Positions 15,304 through 23,009 of a stretch of DNA of 23,239 bases are shown piece after piece. Origin of the DNA: Faucicola sp937889485 (GTDB lineage Bacteria; Pseudomonadota; Gammaproteobacteria; Pseudomonadales; Moraxellaceae); contig JBOFWQ010000135.1 of NCBI GenBank assembly GCA_051653685.1, positions 1-23,239 on the forward strand, written 5' to 3'. A model generated the notes under the pieces. That model saw only the letters and a program-made list of their open reading frames with translations. It made no database searches and had not been told where the DNA came from. How positions within the stretch are numbered: position 1 is the stretch's first letter; every line of letters starts with the position of its first letter. The translations under genes and the position numbers were made by a program.

Positions 15304-15333
15304 ATTATACGCAAGTAAAAACTTATCACTCAA
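15304..15333 (-). promoter_or_regulatory. Candidate sigma-70 promoter of clpS
   Basis: On the minus strand TTGAGT (15333-15328), an 18-nt spacer and a perfect TATAAT (15309-15304). It lies between the upstream coiled-coil gene and clpS and predicts a start near 15297. Confidence 0.55.
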
Positions 15334-15404
15334 GGCGCACCAACAGACTAGAAGCCCATGATGTCTGCCTATCCGCACCTCAAGCGCCACTTAGTAAGTG
15401 CTAC

Positions 15405-16235
15405 TTAGCGACTAGGGGTGCTAGCCACAGCCGTGCTATCGGGCGCACTGACGGGGCGTTTGTCAGCCTCAGGTGCTTCTTCTAGTGTGTAGGGCATATC
15501 GTCAATAGGTTTGCCAAGCTGCCAATCATAAACTTGCTCAGTTTTTTGATTACCTGCGCTAAGCTCTAGTTTCACCTGTTTTGGCACAAAGTTTTTTGGC
15601 ATCAAGAAACGACCTCGCACCCTTGCCACGCCTTTGATGGGATAGCTACTAGGCTCTAGTGGTACTTCTACCATATTCACTTCATCAAGTAAGGTAAGCT
15701 TGGGTACCATGTTTTTGGCTTGGTTGGAGGCGTCCACCATGCCAATATCAAAACGGTATTCGTAAGCGTTTTCTGGCAGCGGGGCGATTTTTGCGCCGAT
15801 GACCTGCAGATCCATGCCGCCTTTTTTCGCCAACGATGTAGTTAAAAACTCTTGCCCTTGAGCAAGCTGCAAGTTGGTCACTTTAAGTTCTTGAATATCC
15901 ATGCGTAGCGTGGCAAGATTTGCCAAACTAATGTCGCGCTCTTGCTGAGCGGTAGTCAATTGGCTTTGCAAGGCGTCTGATTTGGTCTTTAGCGCCCTAA
16001 TATTTTCTGCAGAAATTTCTTCACCCGCGGCAGTTTTTTTGGCCTGCTCTGCCGCATAGCTCAGACCACGCTGATACCCAATTCTCTGTCCCAACAGTAG
16101 CGCAATAATCGCCACTAGTAATAAGCTAACACCAAACGCAATTAGCCAGCCAGGTACTTTATTGGGCTGACTAATATAATCACGTGGCGTTTTTGGTAAC
16201 GCATTGGATGAGGGGTTGTCTTCTGGTAAATCCAT
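15405..16235 (-). CDS. Single-pass membrane protein with periplasmic coiled coil
   Basis: A 276-residue protein with a short Pro-rich cytoplasmic N-terminus, one transmembrane helix (29-49, GWLIAFGVSLLLVAIIALLLG region), then a heptad-rich coiled coil (about 70-135), then a beta-rich C-terminal part (140-250) and a polar tail. Its topology is most likely N-in with the bulk in the periplasm. The layout recalls the uncharacterised DUF6776-type gammaproteobacterial proteins, but the match is by eye and no function is known. The ATG at 16235 is preceded by GAG about 8 nt upstream, while the longer frame would need TTG at 16253. It is upstream of clpS on the same strand, but clpS seems to have its own promoter. 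Confidence 0.75.
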   Translation of the reverse strand: MDLPEDNPSSNALPKTPRDYISQPNKVPGWLIAFGVSLLLVAIIALLLGQRIGYQRGLSYAAEQAKKTAAGEEISAENIRALKTKSDALQSQLTTAQQERDISLANLATLRMDIQELKVTNLQLAQGQEFLTTSLAKKGGMDLQVIGAKIAPLPENAYEYRFDIGMVDASNQAKNMVPKLTLLDEVNMVEVPLEPSSYPIKGVARVRGRFLMPKNFVPKQVKLELSAGNQKTEQVYDWQLGKPIDDMPYTLEEAPEADKRPVSAPDSTAVASTPSR

Positions 16236-16289
16236 AGGGATACTCAAATACAAAAAACATTCAAAACATGGATATCTAATAGTGCGGTT

Positions 16290-16317
16290 AGAATAGCGTA
16301 TTCGTATTCAATGTTAA
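16290..16317 (-). promoter_or_regulatory. Candidate promoter of the coiled-coil membrane protein gene
   Basis: On the minus strand TTAACA (16317-16312), 16-nt spacer, TATTCT (16295-16290). A short dyad GAATA-GCG-TATTC (16291-16303) overlaps the -10 and may be an operator. The remaining AT-rich sequence up to the argC stop at 16530 shows no further clear element. Confidence 0.45.
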
Positions 16318-16529
16318 GTTCATAAAATGTTAAAATTAAATGATATCCGTTTCAGCGAAACTCATTATAAACAATATCCCTGATGAATTCAGCTAAATTT
16401 ATTGGATCTACCAACAATAAATTTTATAAAATTCATAGAATTGTCATCATTTTATGCATTAAATTTTTGACAAAAAAGCCGCTGCTACTGCAAAAAATAT
16501 TACTAACCGACTGTCAACTTGTCCCCAGA

Positions 16530-17594
16530 TTACGGCACAACCGCGACCAATTCTAGACCAGTATGCTCGGGCAACCCAAATAAAATATTCATATTTTGTA
16601 CCGCTTGCCCTGCCGCGCCTTTAACCAAGTTGTCTTGCACCACGAGCACCGTCATGGTGGCGCTATTAGGCAAGGTTTGCACGGCAATTTTGAGCCTATT
16701 ACTCGCGCGCACGCTGCGGGTGTCGGGGTAATCCCCCTTGGCTAAGACGTCAATAAAATATTCCGATTGATAGGCATCTTCATATATTTTTTGCCAATCA
16801 ACAGCTTGCCCTGCTTGGGTCAAGCGTAGGTGGATGGTGCTAAACATGCCTCGAATCATGGGCACAAGGTGCGGCACAAAACGGATATCATGTGATTGGA
16901 CACGGTTACCTGCTAATAGCTGATCCACGCCTTGTTCAATCTCGGGCAAATGACGGTGACCTGCCACCCCATACGCTGAAAAATTGTCCGAGGCCTCACT
17001 AAACAATAGGTTCATCTTGGCTTGGCGCCCCGCACCTGACACCCCAGATTTGGCGTCAATGACTATCCAAGGTTCTATGAGGGGCTGCTGCTGCTGATTT
17101 TGTGCCTCGATTAGCGGCTTTAAGCCCAAAATTGCGGTCGTAGGATAACAACCTGGATTACCGATGACGTCTGCTTTGGCAATGTTTTGGCGGTTAATTT
17201 CTGGCAACCCATACACGGCTTGGGTCAAAATATCGGGGCAAGCGTGCTCAAGCTGGTACCACTGGGTAAATGACGCTAAAGACTGCAACCGAAAATCTGC
17301 CGCTAAATCAATAACTTTGGTATTATGCTTGATCAAAAAATCTGCATGCTTCATCGCAACGCCATGGGGAGTGGCAAAAAACACCACATCACAGCTGGCG
17401 AGCTGTTGTTCGTCTAGGTCTGAAAAAGTCAGGTCTGTAATACCGCGCAAGCTTGGAAACATATCGTCAACACGTCTACCTGACTCTGAACGGGAGGTTA
17501 ACATCGCGATATTAACCGATGGATGACGGCTTAATAGTCTAATTAGTTCAACACCTGTATAACCTGTACCACCCACAATACCAACGTTAATCAT
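16530..17594 (-). CDS. argC: N-acetyl-gamma-glutamyl-phosphate reductase
   Basis: ArgC reduces N-acetylglutamyl phosphate to the semialdehyde with NADPH, the third step of arginine biosynthesis. The 354-residue protein has a Rossmann start with GGTGYTGVELIRLL (8-21), the ATPHGVA motif (75-81), the catalytic Cys149 in GNPGCYPTTA (146-154) and the KSGVSGAGR loop (182-190) followed by GHRHLPEI (212-219). This is the type 1 (about 340-residue) form. AAGGAA lies about 6 nt before the ATG. The gap to the hemE stop is only 9 bp, so the Shine-Dalgarno overlaps the hemE stop and translation is probably coupled. Confidence 0.96.
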   Translation of the reverse strand: MINVGIVGGTGYTGVELIRLLSRHPSVNIAMLTSRSESGRRVDDMFPSLRGITDLTFSDLDEQQLASCDVVFFATPHGVAMKHADFLIKHNTKVIDLAADFRLQSLASFTQWYQLEHACPDILTQAVYGLPEINRQNIAKADVIGNPGCYPTTAILGLKPLIEAQNQQQQPLIEPWIVIDAKSGVSGAGRQAKMNLLFSEASDNFSAYGVAGHRHLPEIEQGVDQLLAGNRVQSHDIRFVPHLVPMIRGMFSTIHLRLTQAGQAVDWQKIYEDAYQSEYFIDVLAKGDYPDTRSVRASNRLKIAVQTLPNSATMTVLVVQDNLVKGAAGQAVQNMNILFGLPEHTGLELVAVVP

Positions 17595-17603
17595 GATTAT
17601 TCC

Positions 17604-18704
17604 TTATAATGTATATGCGTGTACCGCGTCAATAAATGCTTTGGCATGGTCTGGGTTTGCCCACTGGTTGATACCATGCCCTAGATTTGCCACATAGCCA
17701 GTTTTTTCGCCCACGCTATACGCATCAGCAAGCATCAGATGGGTTTGCTTGGCAATATCAGCAGGTGAGGCAAACAAGGTAGCAGGGTCAAGGTTACCTT
17801 GTAATGCAACGCGTTTATGGGATGTTTTGCCTGTGGTTGATGACTGGGCTAATACAATTTTTCGTGCTTTATCTAGTGGCATCGTCCAGTCAACACCCAA
17901 AGCGTCTGCACCACTGCCTGCTTGCACATCTAGCCACAGGCCACCGCCTTTGGTAAACAGCACCACAGGCACCGCTGGGTAGCGCTGTTTTAGCGCATGA
18001 ATGATGGCAGTATTGTAATGGTGAGAAAACTCGATAAATTGACGATGTCCCAATGCTCCACCCCAGCTATCAAAGATTTGCAGCATTTGCGCGCCTGCTT
18101 CAATTTGGGCTGCCAAATAATCAACCACCGCATTTTGTAAGCGGGCTAATAACGCATGCAAGGTAGCAGGTTCGCTATAAAGCATGGCTTTGATATGACG
18201 AAATTCTTTGGAACTACCGCCTTCGACCATATAAGTTGCCAACGTCCATGGGCTACCTGAAAACCCAAACAGAGGCGCCCGTCCGCCTAGCTCATGACGG
18301 ATACTGGTCACCGCTTTCATCACATAATCAAGCTCAGTCGCCATATCTACTTTTGGCAAGGCTTGTACATCTGCCATACTGCGAATGGTATGTCGAAATT
18401 TTGGACCCTCGCCTGCCTCAAAATAAAGCCCCAAACCTAACGCATCTGGGATGGTTAAGATATCACTAAACAAAATAGCCGCATCTAGATCAAAACGGCG
18501 AAATGGTTGAATAGTAACCTCGGTTGCCAGTGCGGTATTTTTACATAAACTTAAAAAATCACCTGCTTGGGCGCGGGTTTGTTTATATTCTGGTAAATAG
18601 CGCCCCGCTTGGCGCATCATCCAAACAGGAGTGGCATCCACGGGCTCAAAGCGCATGGCTTTTAGGATACGGTCATTTTTGAGAAGGGGAAAGTTATGAG
18701 TCAT
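17604..18704 (-). CDS. hemE: Uroporphyrinogen III decarboxylase
   Basis: HemE removes four acetate carboxyls from uroporphyrinogen III to give coproporphyrinogen III in haem synthesis; it is a cytosolic, cofactor-free enzyme. The 366-residue protein matches the family length (354 in E. coli). Signature 1 is WMMRQAGRYLPEYK (28-41), including the substrate-binding Arg31 and Arg35. FSDILTIPDALGLGLYFEAGEGP contains the catalytic Asp region. Signature 2 is GFSGSPWTLATYMVEGG. The C-terminal NLGHGI carries the conserved His. The start has AGG about 8-10 nt upstream. It is the middle gene of proB-hemE-argC on one strand, 92 bp after proB. Confidence 0.97.
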   Translation of the reverse strand: MTHNFPLLKNDRILKAMRFEPVDATPVWMMRQAGRYLPEYKQTRAQAGDFLSLCKNTALATEVTIQPFRRFDLDAAILFSDILTIPDALGLGLYFEAGEGPKFRHTIRSMADVQALPKVDMATELDYVMKAVTSIRHELGGRAPLFGFSGSPWTLATYMVEGGSSKEFRHIKAMLYSEPATLHALLARLQNAVVDYLAAQIEAGAQMLQIFDSWGGALGHRQFIEFSHHYNTAIIHALKQRYPAVPVVLFTKGGGLWLDVQAGSGADALGVDWTMPLDKARKIVLAQSSTTGKTSHKRVALQGNLDPATLFASPADIAKQTHLMLADAYSVGEKTGYVANLGHGINQWANPDHAKAFIDAVHAYTL

Positions 18705-18796
18705 GTAGGTGCCTGTATTCAGTTAAAAAATCAAGGATCAAAAATTGGTTGGCTGGCGTGATGTGGCAAAGTTATTGATGCAATGGGTGCAAAATG

Positions 18797-20038
18797 CTAT
18801 ACGATAATTGCCATATTATCACGGTGCACCATGACGTGGCGTTCATCATGTTTGCCTAAAATTGTCTCAATTTCGCTATTACGTTTGCGGGCAATGCGCC
18901 GAGCTTCAGTGGCAGAAAAATCAACTTGTCCCACTGCAATACGCACACCTTCTTTGTCCACGCATTCTACCACGTCGCCTTCATCAAAATCGCCTTGCAC
19001 TTCTACCACCCCAACAGGCAATAGGCTTTTGTGGTTACGGATAACTGCTTCAACTGCACCATCATCCATTACCAAGCGACCTGCCATCCGCAAATGGGCA
19101 GCAAGCCACTGTTTTTTGGCAATCAGTTTATCGTCTTCATTGGTGGTCAGTAATGTGCCTAGTGGCTCACCTGCCACTACCCGATTGATGACCTGCTCAA
19201 ACGCGCCACTAACAATCACGGTAGGGCAGCCACCCATTGCCGCAAGCCGAGCAGCTCGAATTTTGGTCAACATACCCCCTCGTCCAAGCTTGCCGCCATC
19301 CCCTGCAATATCAAATAGATAATCTGCCATGGCACGTTCGGTTTTGATGAGCTTGGCATCTGGATTGTTACGTGGGTTGTCGGTATAGACGCCTTGCTGG
19401 TCGGTCAAGATAATATATAGGTCTGCTTTGACCATGGCAGCGACCATGGCGCCAAGGCTGTCGTTATCGCCAAATTTGATTTCATCCACGCTGACGGTGT
19501 CATTTTCATTGATCACGGGTAAGACTCGCCATTCTAACAGCTGCTGTAAGGTGCTGGCAGCATTGAGGTAGCGACTGCGGTTTGCCAAATCATCATGGGT
19601 TAGTAGCAGTTGGGCACTTTGTACGCCGTATTGAATAAGCGCTGACCACCATGTTTCGATCAGACCCATTTGTCCGATAGACGCACAAGCTTGTAGTGCT
19701 TGTAATTTTTTTGGGCGTTCTTCTAGATTCATACGCACCACCCCTTCTGCCACCGCACCCGATGACACCAATAGTACTTGATGCCCTTGGTTGTGCAAAT
19801 GGGCAATTTGTTTTGCCCATTCATAGATGGCGGTTCGATCCAAGCCTTTACCATTGTTGGTGAGTAAGGATGAGCCTATTTTTACTACAATAATTTGTTG
19901 TTTGGTTTTTTGCTGGTTTGGGAGGTCAGTTTTTGTCACAAGTGTTTCCGCATACAATAAACGAGAGGTTGGCTGTTTTCCCTGCCAAACGTGGGGGAAT
20001 GATGGTGACATAACGGTTGGGCGCTGTCTGTCAGTCAT
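18797..20038 (-). CDS. proB: Glutamate 5-kinase (gamma-glutamyl kinase)
   Basis: ProB phosphorylates glutamate, the committed and proline-inhibited step of proline synthesis. The kinase domain starts at IIVVKIGSSLL (49-59) and contains LLVSSGAVAEG, VLPVINENDTVSVDEIKFGDNDSL and ADLYIILTDQQGVYT, with KLGRGGMLTKIRAA further on. The C-terminal part (about 320-400) is a PUA domain (GRLVMDDGAVEAVI, DFDEGDVVEC). At 413 residues it is longer than E. coli ProB (367) because of about 45 poorly conserved N-terminal residues. Neither ATG (20038, 20011) has a clear Shine-Dalgarno. A GTG at 19939, preceded by GGAA, would give 380 residues and a standard N-terminus and may be the true start. It is first in the proB-hemE-argC run. 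Confidence 0.94.
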   Translation of the reverse strand: MTDRQRPTVMSPSFPHVWQGKQPTSRLLYAETLVTKTDLPNQQKTKQQIIVVKIGSSLLTNNGKGLDRTAIYEWAKQIAHLHNQGHQVLLVSSGAVAEGVVRMNLEERPKKLQALQACASIGQMGLIETWWSALIQYGVQSAQLLLTHDDLANRSRYLNAASTLQQLLEWRVLPVINENDTVSVDEIKFGDNDSLGAMVAAMVKADLYIILTDQQGVYTDNPRNNPDAKLIKTERAMADYLFDIAGDGGKLGRGGMLTKIRAARLAAMGGCPTVIVSGAFEQVINRVVAGEPLGTLLTTNEDDKLIAKKQWLAAHLRMAGRLVMDDGAVEAVIRNHKSLLPVGVVEVQGDFDEGDVVECVDKEGVRIAVGQVDFSATEARRIARKRNSEIETILGKHDERHVMVHRDNMAIIV

Positions 20039-20480
20039 GAGTATAGCAAAACTTATCGCACTTAACCATGGTCTTATCTGTGGTCTTGTCTGGGGGCTGA
20101 TGTCAAAAGCATAGTAACAGCATAGTCACTTTTATGACACAACCGTGAAAAACTTACTCATCAGTCTACTGATTTTACGATACATTTTATTGTGATATTG
20201 ACAAGGTTATAGTAAATTCACGTTTTGATATTGACGATCATAGCCAATAATAACCCTAATGATATCAATGATATTTGCATAAATAGCTGGGTAGTATTGG
20301 ACTTGTTGGCTAGCGTGCTTGAAATACCTAACAACCTGAGGGATCAGCCAGATTCATCTTCGTTTGTGAAAAGGATTATTAACACAATTTTTGCTGGGTT
20401 GTAAAAACTTATAACCGTGCATGACCGCCTACTATTAAAAGCGCTACTGCAACATTAGCGACCCTAGTTATTTTTGGATA
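20039..20480. other. Divergent intergenic region between proB and degV
   Basis: This 442-bp gap has no credible gene on either strand. It holds a minus-strand promoter candidate for proB (20177-20204) and four GATAT motifs (20194, 20227, 20261, 20270), the first two within identical GATATTGAC 9-mers. A weak plus-strand promoter candidate is TTGGAC (20297-20302), 17 nt, TGAAAT (20320-20325). The last 150 bp before degV show no further clear element. Confidence 0.6.
20177..20204 (-). promoter_or_regulatory. Candidate sigma-70 promoter of proB
   Basis: On the minus strand TTGTCA (20204-20199), 16-nt spacer, TATCGT (20182-20177). It predicts a leader of about 130 nt to the first ATG, longer if the GTG start at 19939 is used. 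Confidence 0.45.
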
Positions 20481-21362
20481 ATGATGATGAAACGTATTGT
20501 ACTAAATACCACTTCTTCTGGTTTAGAAGAAATGAATGTGCCGCATGAGGTTGAGTTTATTCGTTTTAATATTCATATCAATAATGTACATTTTATTGAT
20601 GGGGTAAATATTAATGCCGAACGACTCAACCGCATCATGCTAGATAATCCTGCCTCGCCAAGCTCTACTACGCCCGCGTCGGTAGAAGAAATATTGGCAA
20701 TGTTTGGCGACCTAGAAAAACGTGGCTTTACCGATATTTTTGTGGTAACAATCGCATCGGCTATTAGTGAGTCATACGCCAATATTACGACTGCCAAGTC
20801 ATTGTTTGGTGGCAAGCTTAATATCTTTATTTATGATACCAAAGCCGTCACCTTTATTGAGGCTGCTTTGGCATTTGAGGCAGATCAGTTAGTTAAACAG
20901 GGCAAGTCATTTGAAGAAGTGGCTTGGCGCCTTGACCAGATTCGCCAAAACAGTACAGCGTATATTACGGTTTCTAGACTTGATTATCTGATTGCCAATA
21001 AAAAAATTGCCGCACCTGCGGGATTTTTCGCCAATTTATTTGATATTAAACCCGTGATCGAGCTGTCACAATCTGGCGAGCTGGTGGCGATCAAGAATAT
21101 TCGCAAAATTGAAAAATCGCTTGAATATATTGCCGAGCACTTTTTTGAGCTACGTAACCAAGGGGCGTTTATTTATGCCATCAGCTGTGGTGATACGCAA
21201 TTGACGGCGTATTTTGTCAATTTGTTGCGTGAACGTCACGGGATTCGTGATTTGCCTATTTTACCTGGCGCGTCAATTTCAACCGCCAACCATGGTCCTA
21301 ACATGGTTGGCATGGGCGCGTTTTTTGGTGAGCGTCCGCTTATTTTTAAGCATCTGTGTTGA
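20481..21362 (+). CDS. DegV (FakB-like) fatty-acid-binding family protein
   Basis: A 293-residue soluble protein of the DegV family, whose members bind a fatty acid and, in Gram-positive bacteria, present it to the fatty acid kinase FakA. Features of the family: an N-terminal strand and Thr-Ser loop (VLNTTSSGL, 7-15), FVVTIASAISESYANITTAK (the usual TIASxLSGTYQ region), FIYDTKAVTFIEAALAFEA, then CGDTQLTAYFVNLLRERHG and the late LPGASISTANHGPNMVGMGAFF. The usual Thr-Asp-Ser start motif reads Leu-Asn-Thr-Thr. No FakA homologue is in the window. Three ATGs in a row (20481, 20484, 20487) follow TTTTTGGAT, so GGA suits the later ones best. It is monocistronic, inserted between and opposite to proB and obg. 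Confidence 0.88.
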   Translation: MMMKRIVLNTTSSGLEEMNVPHEVEFIRFNIHINNVHFIDGVNINAERLNRIMLDNPASPSSTTPASVEEILAMFGDLEKRGFTDIFVVTIASAISESYANITTAKSLFGGKLNIFIYDTKAVTFIEAALAFEADQLVKQGKSFEEVAWRLDQIRQNSTAYITVSRLDYLIANKKIAAPAGFFANLFDIKPVIELSQSGELVAIKNIRKIEKSLEYIAEHFFELRNQGAFIYAISCGDTQLTAYFVNLLRERHGIRDLPILPGASISTANHGPNMVGMGAFFGERPLIFKHLC

Positions 21363-21405
21363 TAACATCTTTACCATCAGGCCTCAGCCGCCATTTGGGC
21401 TAACT

Positions 21406-21438
21406 AAAAAAGCCTATATATCGTTATATAGGCTTTTA
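21406..21438. terminator. Bidirectional intrinsic terminator between degV and obg
   Basis: AGCCTATATA (21411-21420) and TATATAGGCT (21425-21434) form a perfect 10-bp stem with TCGT loop. It is flanked by an A-run (21406-21411) and a T-run (21434-21438). The two convergent genes share it. Confidence 0.9.
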
Positions 21439-21466
21439 TATAGGGCTTTGGGTTATTGAAGCGTCT

Positions 21467-22678
21467 TTAAGGGGCGTAGATGATTTCGACGTCGTCCTCA
21501 TCAAAATCGTCATCATCATCCATATCCGCCAATCGCCCTTCACGTTCGGCTTTACGTTTGGCACGGTATGCTTCTTTTTGTTCTTCGGTATTGGCGCGTA
21601 CTTCTGCTTCAAGGCGCTCAAAACGCAGACGCTGGCTTTCGGCAAAGTCTGGATCTTGTTCTTCAAGCTCGCGCTCTTGCTCAATTTCATTCATGAGGTG
21701 CCAAACCACGGCATCCACGCCTTCACCTGTCAAAGTTGAGGTGCGAAACACCATGCCCGTCCAGCCAAGCTCTGCAACAATGTGGGTACACAACGTGTTA
21801 AGCGCTTCTTCTGGCACTTGGTCAGTTTTGTTTAAAATCAGGATTTGCGGTAGTTTGGATAGCTCAGGCGAGAATTTTTCTAATTCATTAAAAATTACTT
21901 GCGCATTGTGCACAGGGTCGCTACCGTCAATTGGCTGCACATCGACTAGGTGCAAAAGTCGACGGGTGCGCGCCACGTGTTTTAAAAAGCGGATGCCCAA
22001 GCCCGCTCCTTCTGAGGCACCTTCAATCAGCCCTGGGATATCTGCCATCACAAATGAGCGATGTCTGCCCACATCCACTACCCCAAGATTGGGTACCAGC
22101 GTGGTAAATGGATAGTTTGCTACTTTTGGTTTGGCAGCGGATACCTGACGAATAAAGGTGGATTTGCCTGCATTTGGCAAACCAATCAAGCCCACATCAG
22201 CGACCACTTTTAGCTCAAACTTGAGGACTTTTAATTCACCTGCAAAACCTGGGGTGGCGCGTCTTGGCGCTTGGTTGGTCGAGGTTTTAAAATGGGTGTT
22301 GCCTTGCCCGCCATCACCGCCTTTGGCGATCATTGCCGTTTGACCTTTTTTGGTGAGATCTGCAAGCACTTCACCTGTTTCGGTATCCACCACGGTCGTG
22401 CCAATCGGTACCGATAAATAAATATCATCAGCACCCCGTCCCGAGCAGTTTTTTGCACCGCCGTTTTCGCCACGTTTGGCGTCATAGCGGCGGGTAAATC
22501 GGTAATCCACCAGCGTGTTGGTGTTGTCATCACAAACCACATACACGTCACCGCCTTTGCCGCCGTCACCGCCATCGGGGCCGCCTTTGGGGACGTATTT
22601 TTCTCGGCGAAAGCTGACAATGCCATTACCGCCATCCCCTGCTTTGACAGTAACCACTGCTTCATCAATAAATCGCAT
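21467..22678 (-). CDS. obgE: Obg/CgtA ribosome-associated GTPase
   Basis: ObgE is an essential GTPase that binds the 50S subunit and links ribosome maturation to the stringent response. The 403-residue protein has the glycine-rich Obg fold (1-158, RREKYVPKGGPDGGDGGKGG). The G domain has G1 GLPNAGKST (166-174), switch I YPFTTL (189-194), G3 DIPG (213-216), G4 NKTD (283-286) and SxLTGEG for G5. The C-terminus (about 335-403) is charged, with an Arg/Glu-rich helix and an acidic tail ADMDDDDDFDEDDVE, as in many proteobacterial Obg proteins. AAGGAA precedes the ATG, and an extended -10 lies 40 nt upstream, so it has its own promoter and is not in an rplU-rpmA transcript here. Confidence 0.97.
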   Translation of the reverse strand: MRFIDEAVVTVKAGDGGNGIVSFRREKYVPKGGPDGGDGGKGGDVYVVCDDNTNTLVDYRFTRRYDAKRGENGGAKNCSGRGADDIYLSVPIGTTVVDTETGEVLADLTKKGQTAMIAKGGDGGQGNTHFKTSTNQAPRRATPGFAGELKVLKFELKVVADVGLIGLPNAGKSTFIRQVSAAKPKVANYPFTTLVPNLGVVDVGRHRSFVMADIPGLIEGASEGAGLGIRFLKHVARTRRLLHLVDVQPIDGSDPVHNAQVIFNELEKFSPELSKLPQILILNKTDQVPEEALNTLCTHIVAELGWTGMVFRTSTLTGEGVDAVVWHLMNEIEQERELEEQDPDFAESQRLRFERLEAEVRANTEEQKEAYRAKRKAEREGRLADMDDDDDFDEDDVEIIYAP

Positions 22679-22717
22679 GTATGTTCCTTTTAATAAACTT
22701 TAACTATTTGGTTGGCT

Positions 22718-22726
22718 ATTATAACA
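22718..22726 (-). promoter_or_regulatory. Extended -10 promoter of obg
   Basis: On the minus strand TGTTATAAT (22726-22718) is a perfect TGnTATAAT extended -10, which explains the absence of a good -35. It lies about 40 nt before the obg start. Confidence 0.65.
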
Positions 22727-22899
22727 AATTTTTGCCTTAGGTTCTTACTGTTGATGGCAAAATCGTTTTTGATAACTATCTTACAGGATTTGCTAGCAAA
22801 ATCTTACCTAATCCTAGCCATAAAAGCATGGTGCGTCGTGTATGGACTTTGGTAACATGACATAAAAATACGACAGTAAAAAAGCCACAACCGTTTTAT

Positions 22900-22927
22900 T
22901 ATAATAGATGAGAATTATTCCTATAAT
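22900..22927 (+). promoter_or_regulatory. fumC promoter region with Fur-box-like dyad
   Basis: Two TATAAT hexamers (22900-22905 and 22922-22927) flank TGAGAAT-T-ATTCCTA (22909-22923), a 7-1-7 dyad with five of seven arm positions symmetric, like many Fur sites. Good -35 hexamers are not visible. The placement over the promoter would suit iron-dependent repression of fumC. Confidence 0.4.
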
Positions 22928-23009
22928 ATAACAAGTGCTGATAAATTCAACGCTGTACTCGCCATTTTGAAAAAAACGATGGCCATAACAATAACCAACA
23001 GGAGTGAAT

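Larger units (their letters stand above)
22679..23009. other. Divergent intergenic region between obg and fumC
   Basis: This 331-bp gap holds the obg promoter at its left end and the fumC promoter region (22900-22927) at its right. The middle (about 22745-22895) has only a 33-codon hydrophobic open frame (22754-22855) without a good ribosome-binding site, which I do not call a gene. Confidence 0.6.

Noticed and set aside
15388..15400. CACTTA-G-TAAGTG dyad just after the coiled-coil protein gene as a terminator
   Set aside because: The stem is short, it needs a loop of three at most, and no T-run follows on the minus strand.
16420..16433. 14-bp perfect palindrome AATTTTATAAAATT between argC and the coiled-coil gene
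   Set aside because: It is made only of A and T in a very AT-rich spacer, far downstream of argC and not at a promoter, so chance is a sufficient explanation.
21480..22115. 211-codon Ser/Arg-rich open frame on the plus strand inside obg
   Set aside because: It is the antisense shadow of the obg G domain and acidic tail; the Ser/Arg bias is what reverse reading of Asp/Glu/Ala codons gives.
22754..22855. 33-codon hydrophobic small open frame between obg and fumC
   Set aside because: There is no close Shine-Dalgarno and no promoter pointing to it; a frame of this length is expected by chance in AT-rich DNA.
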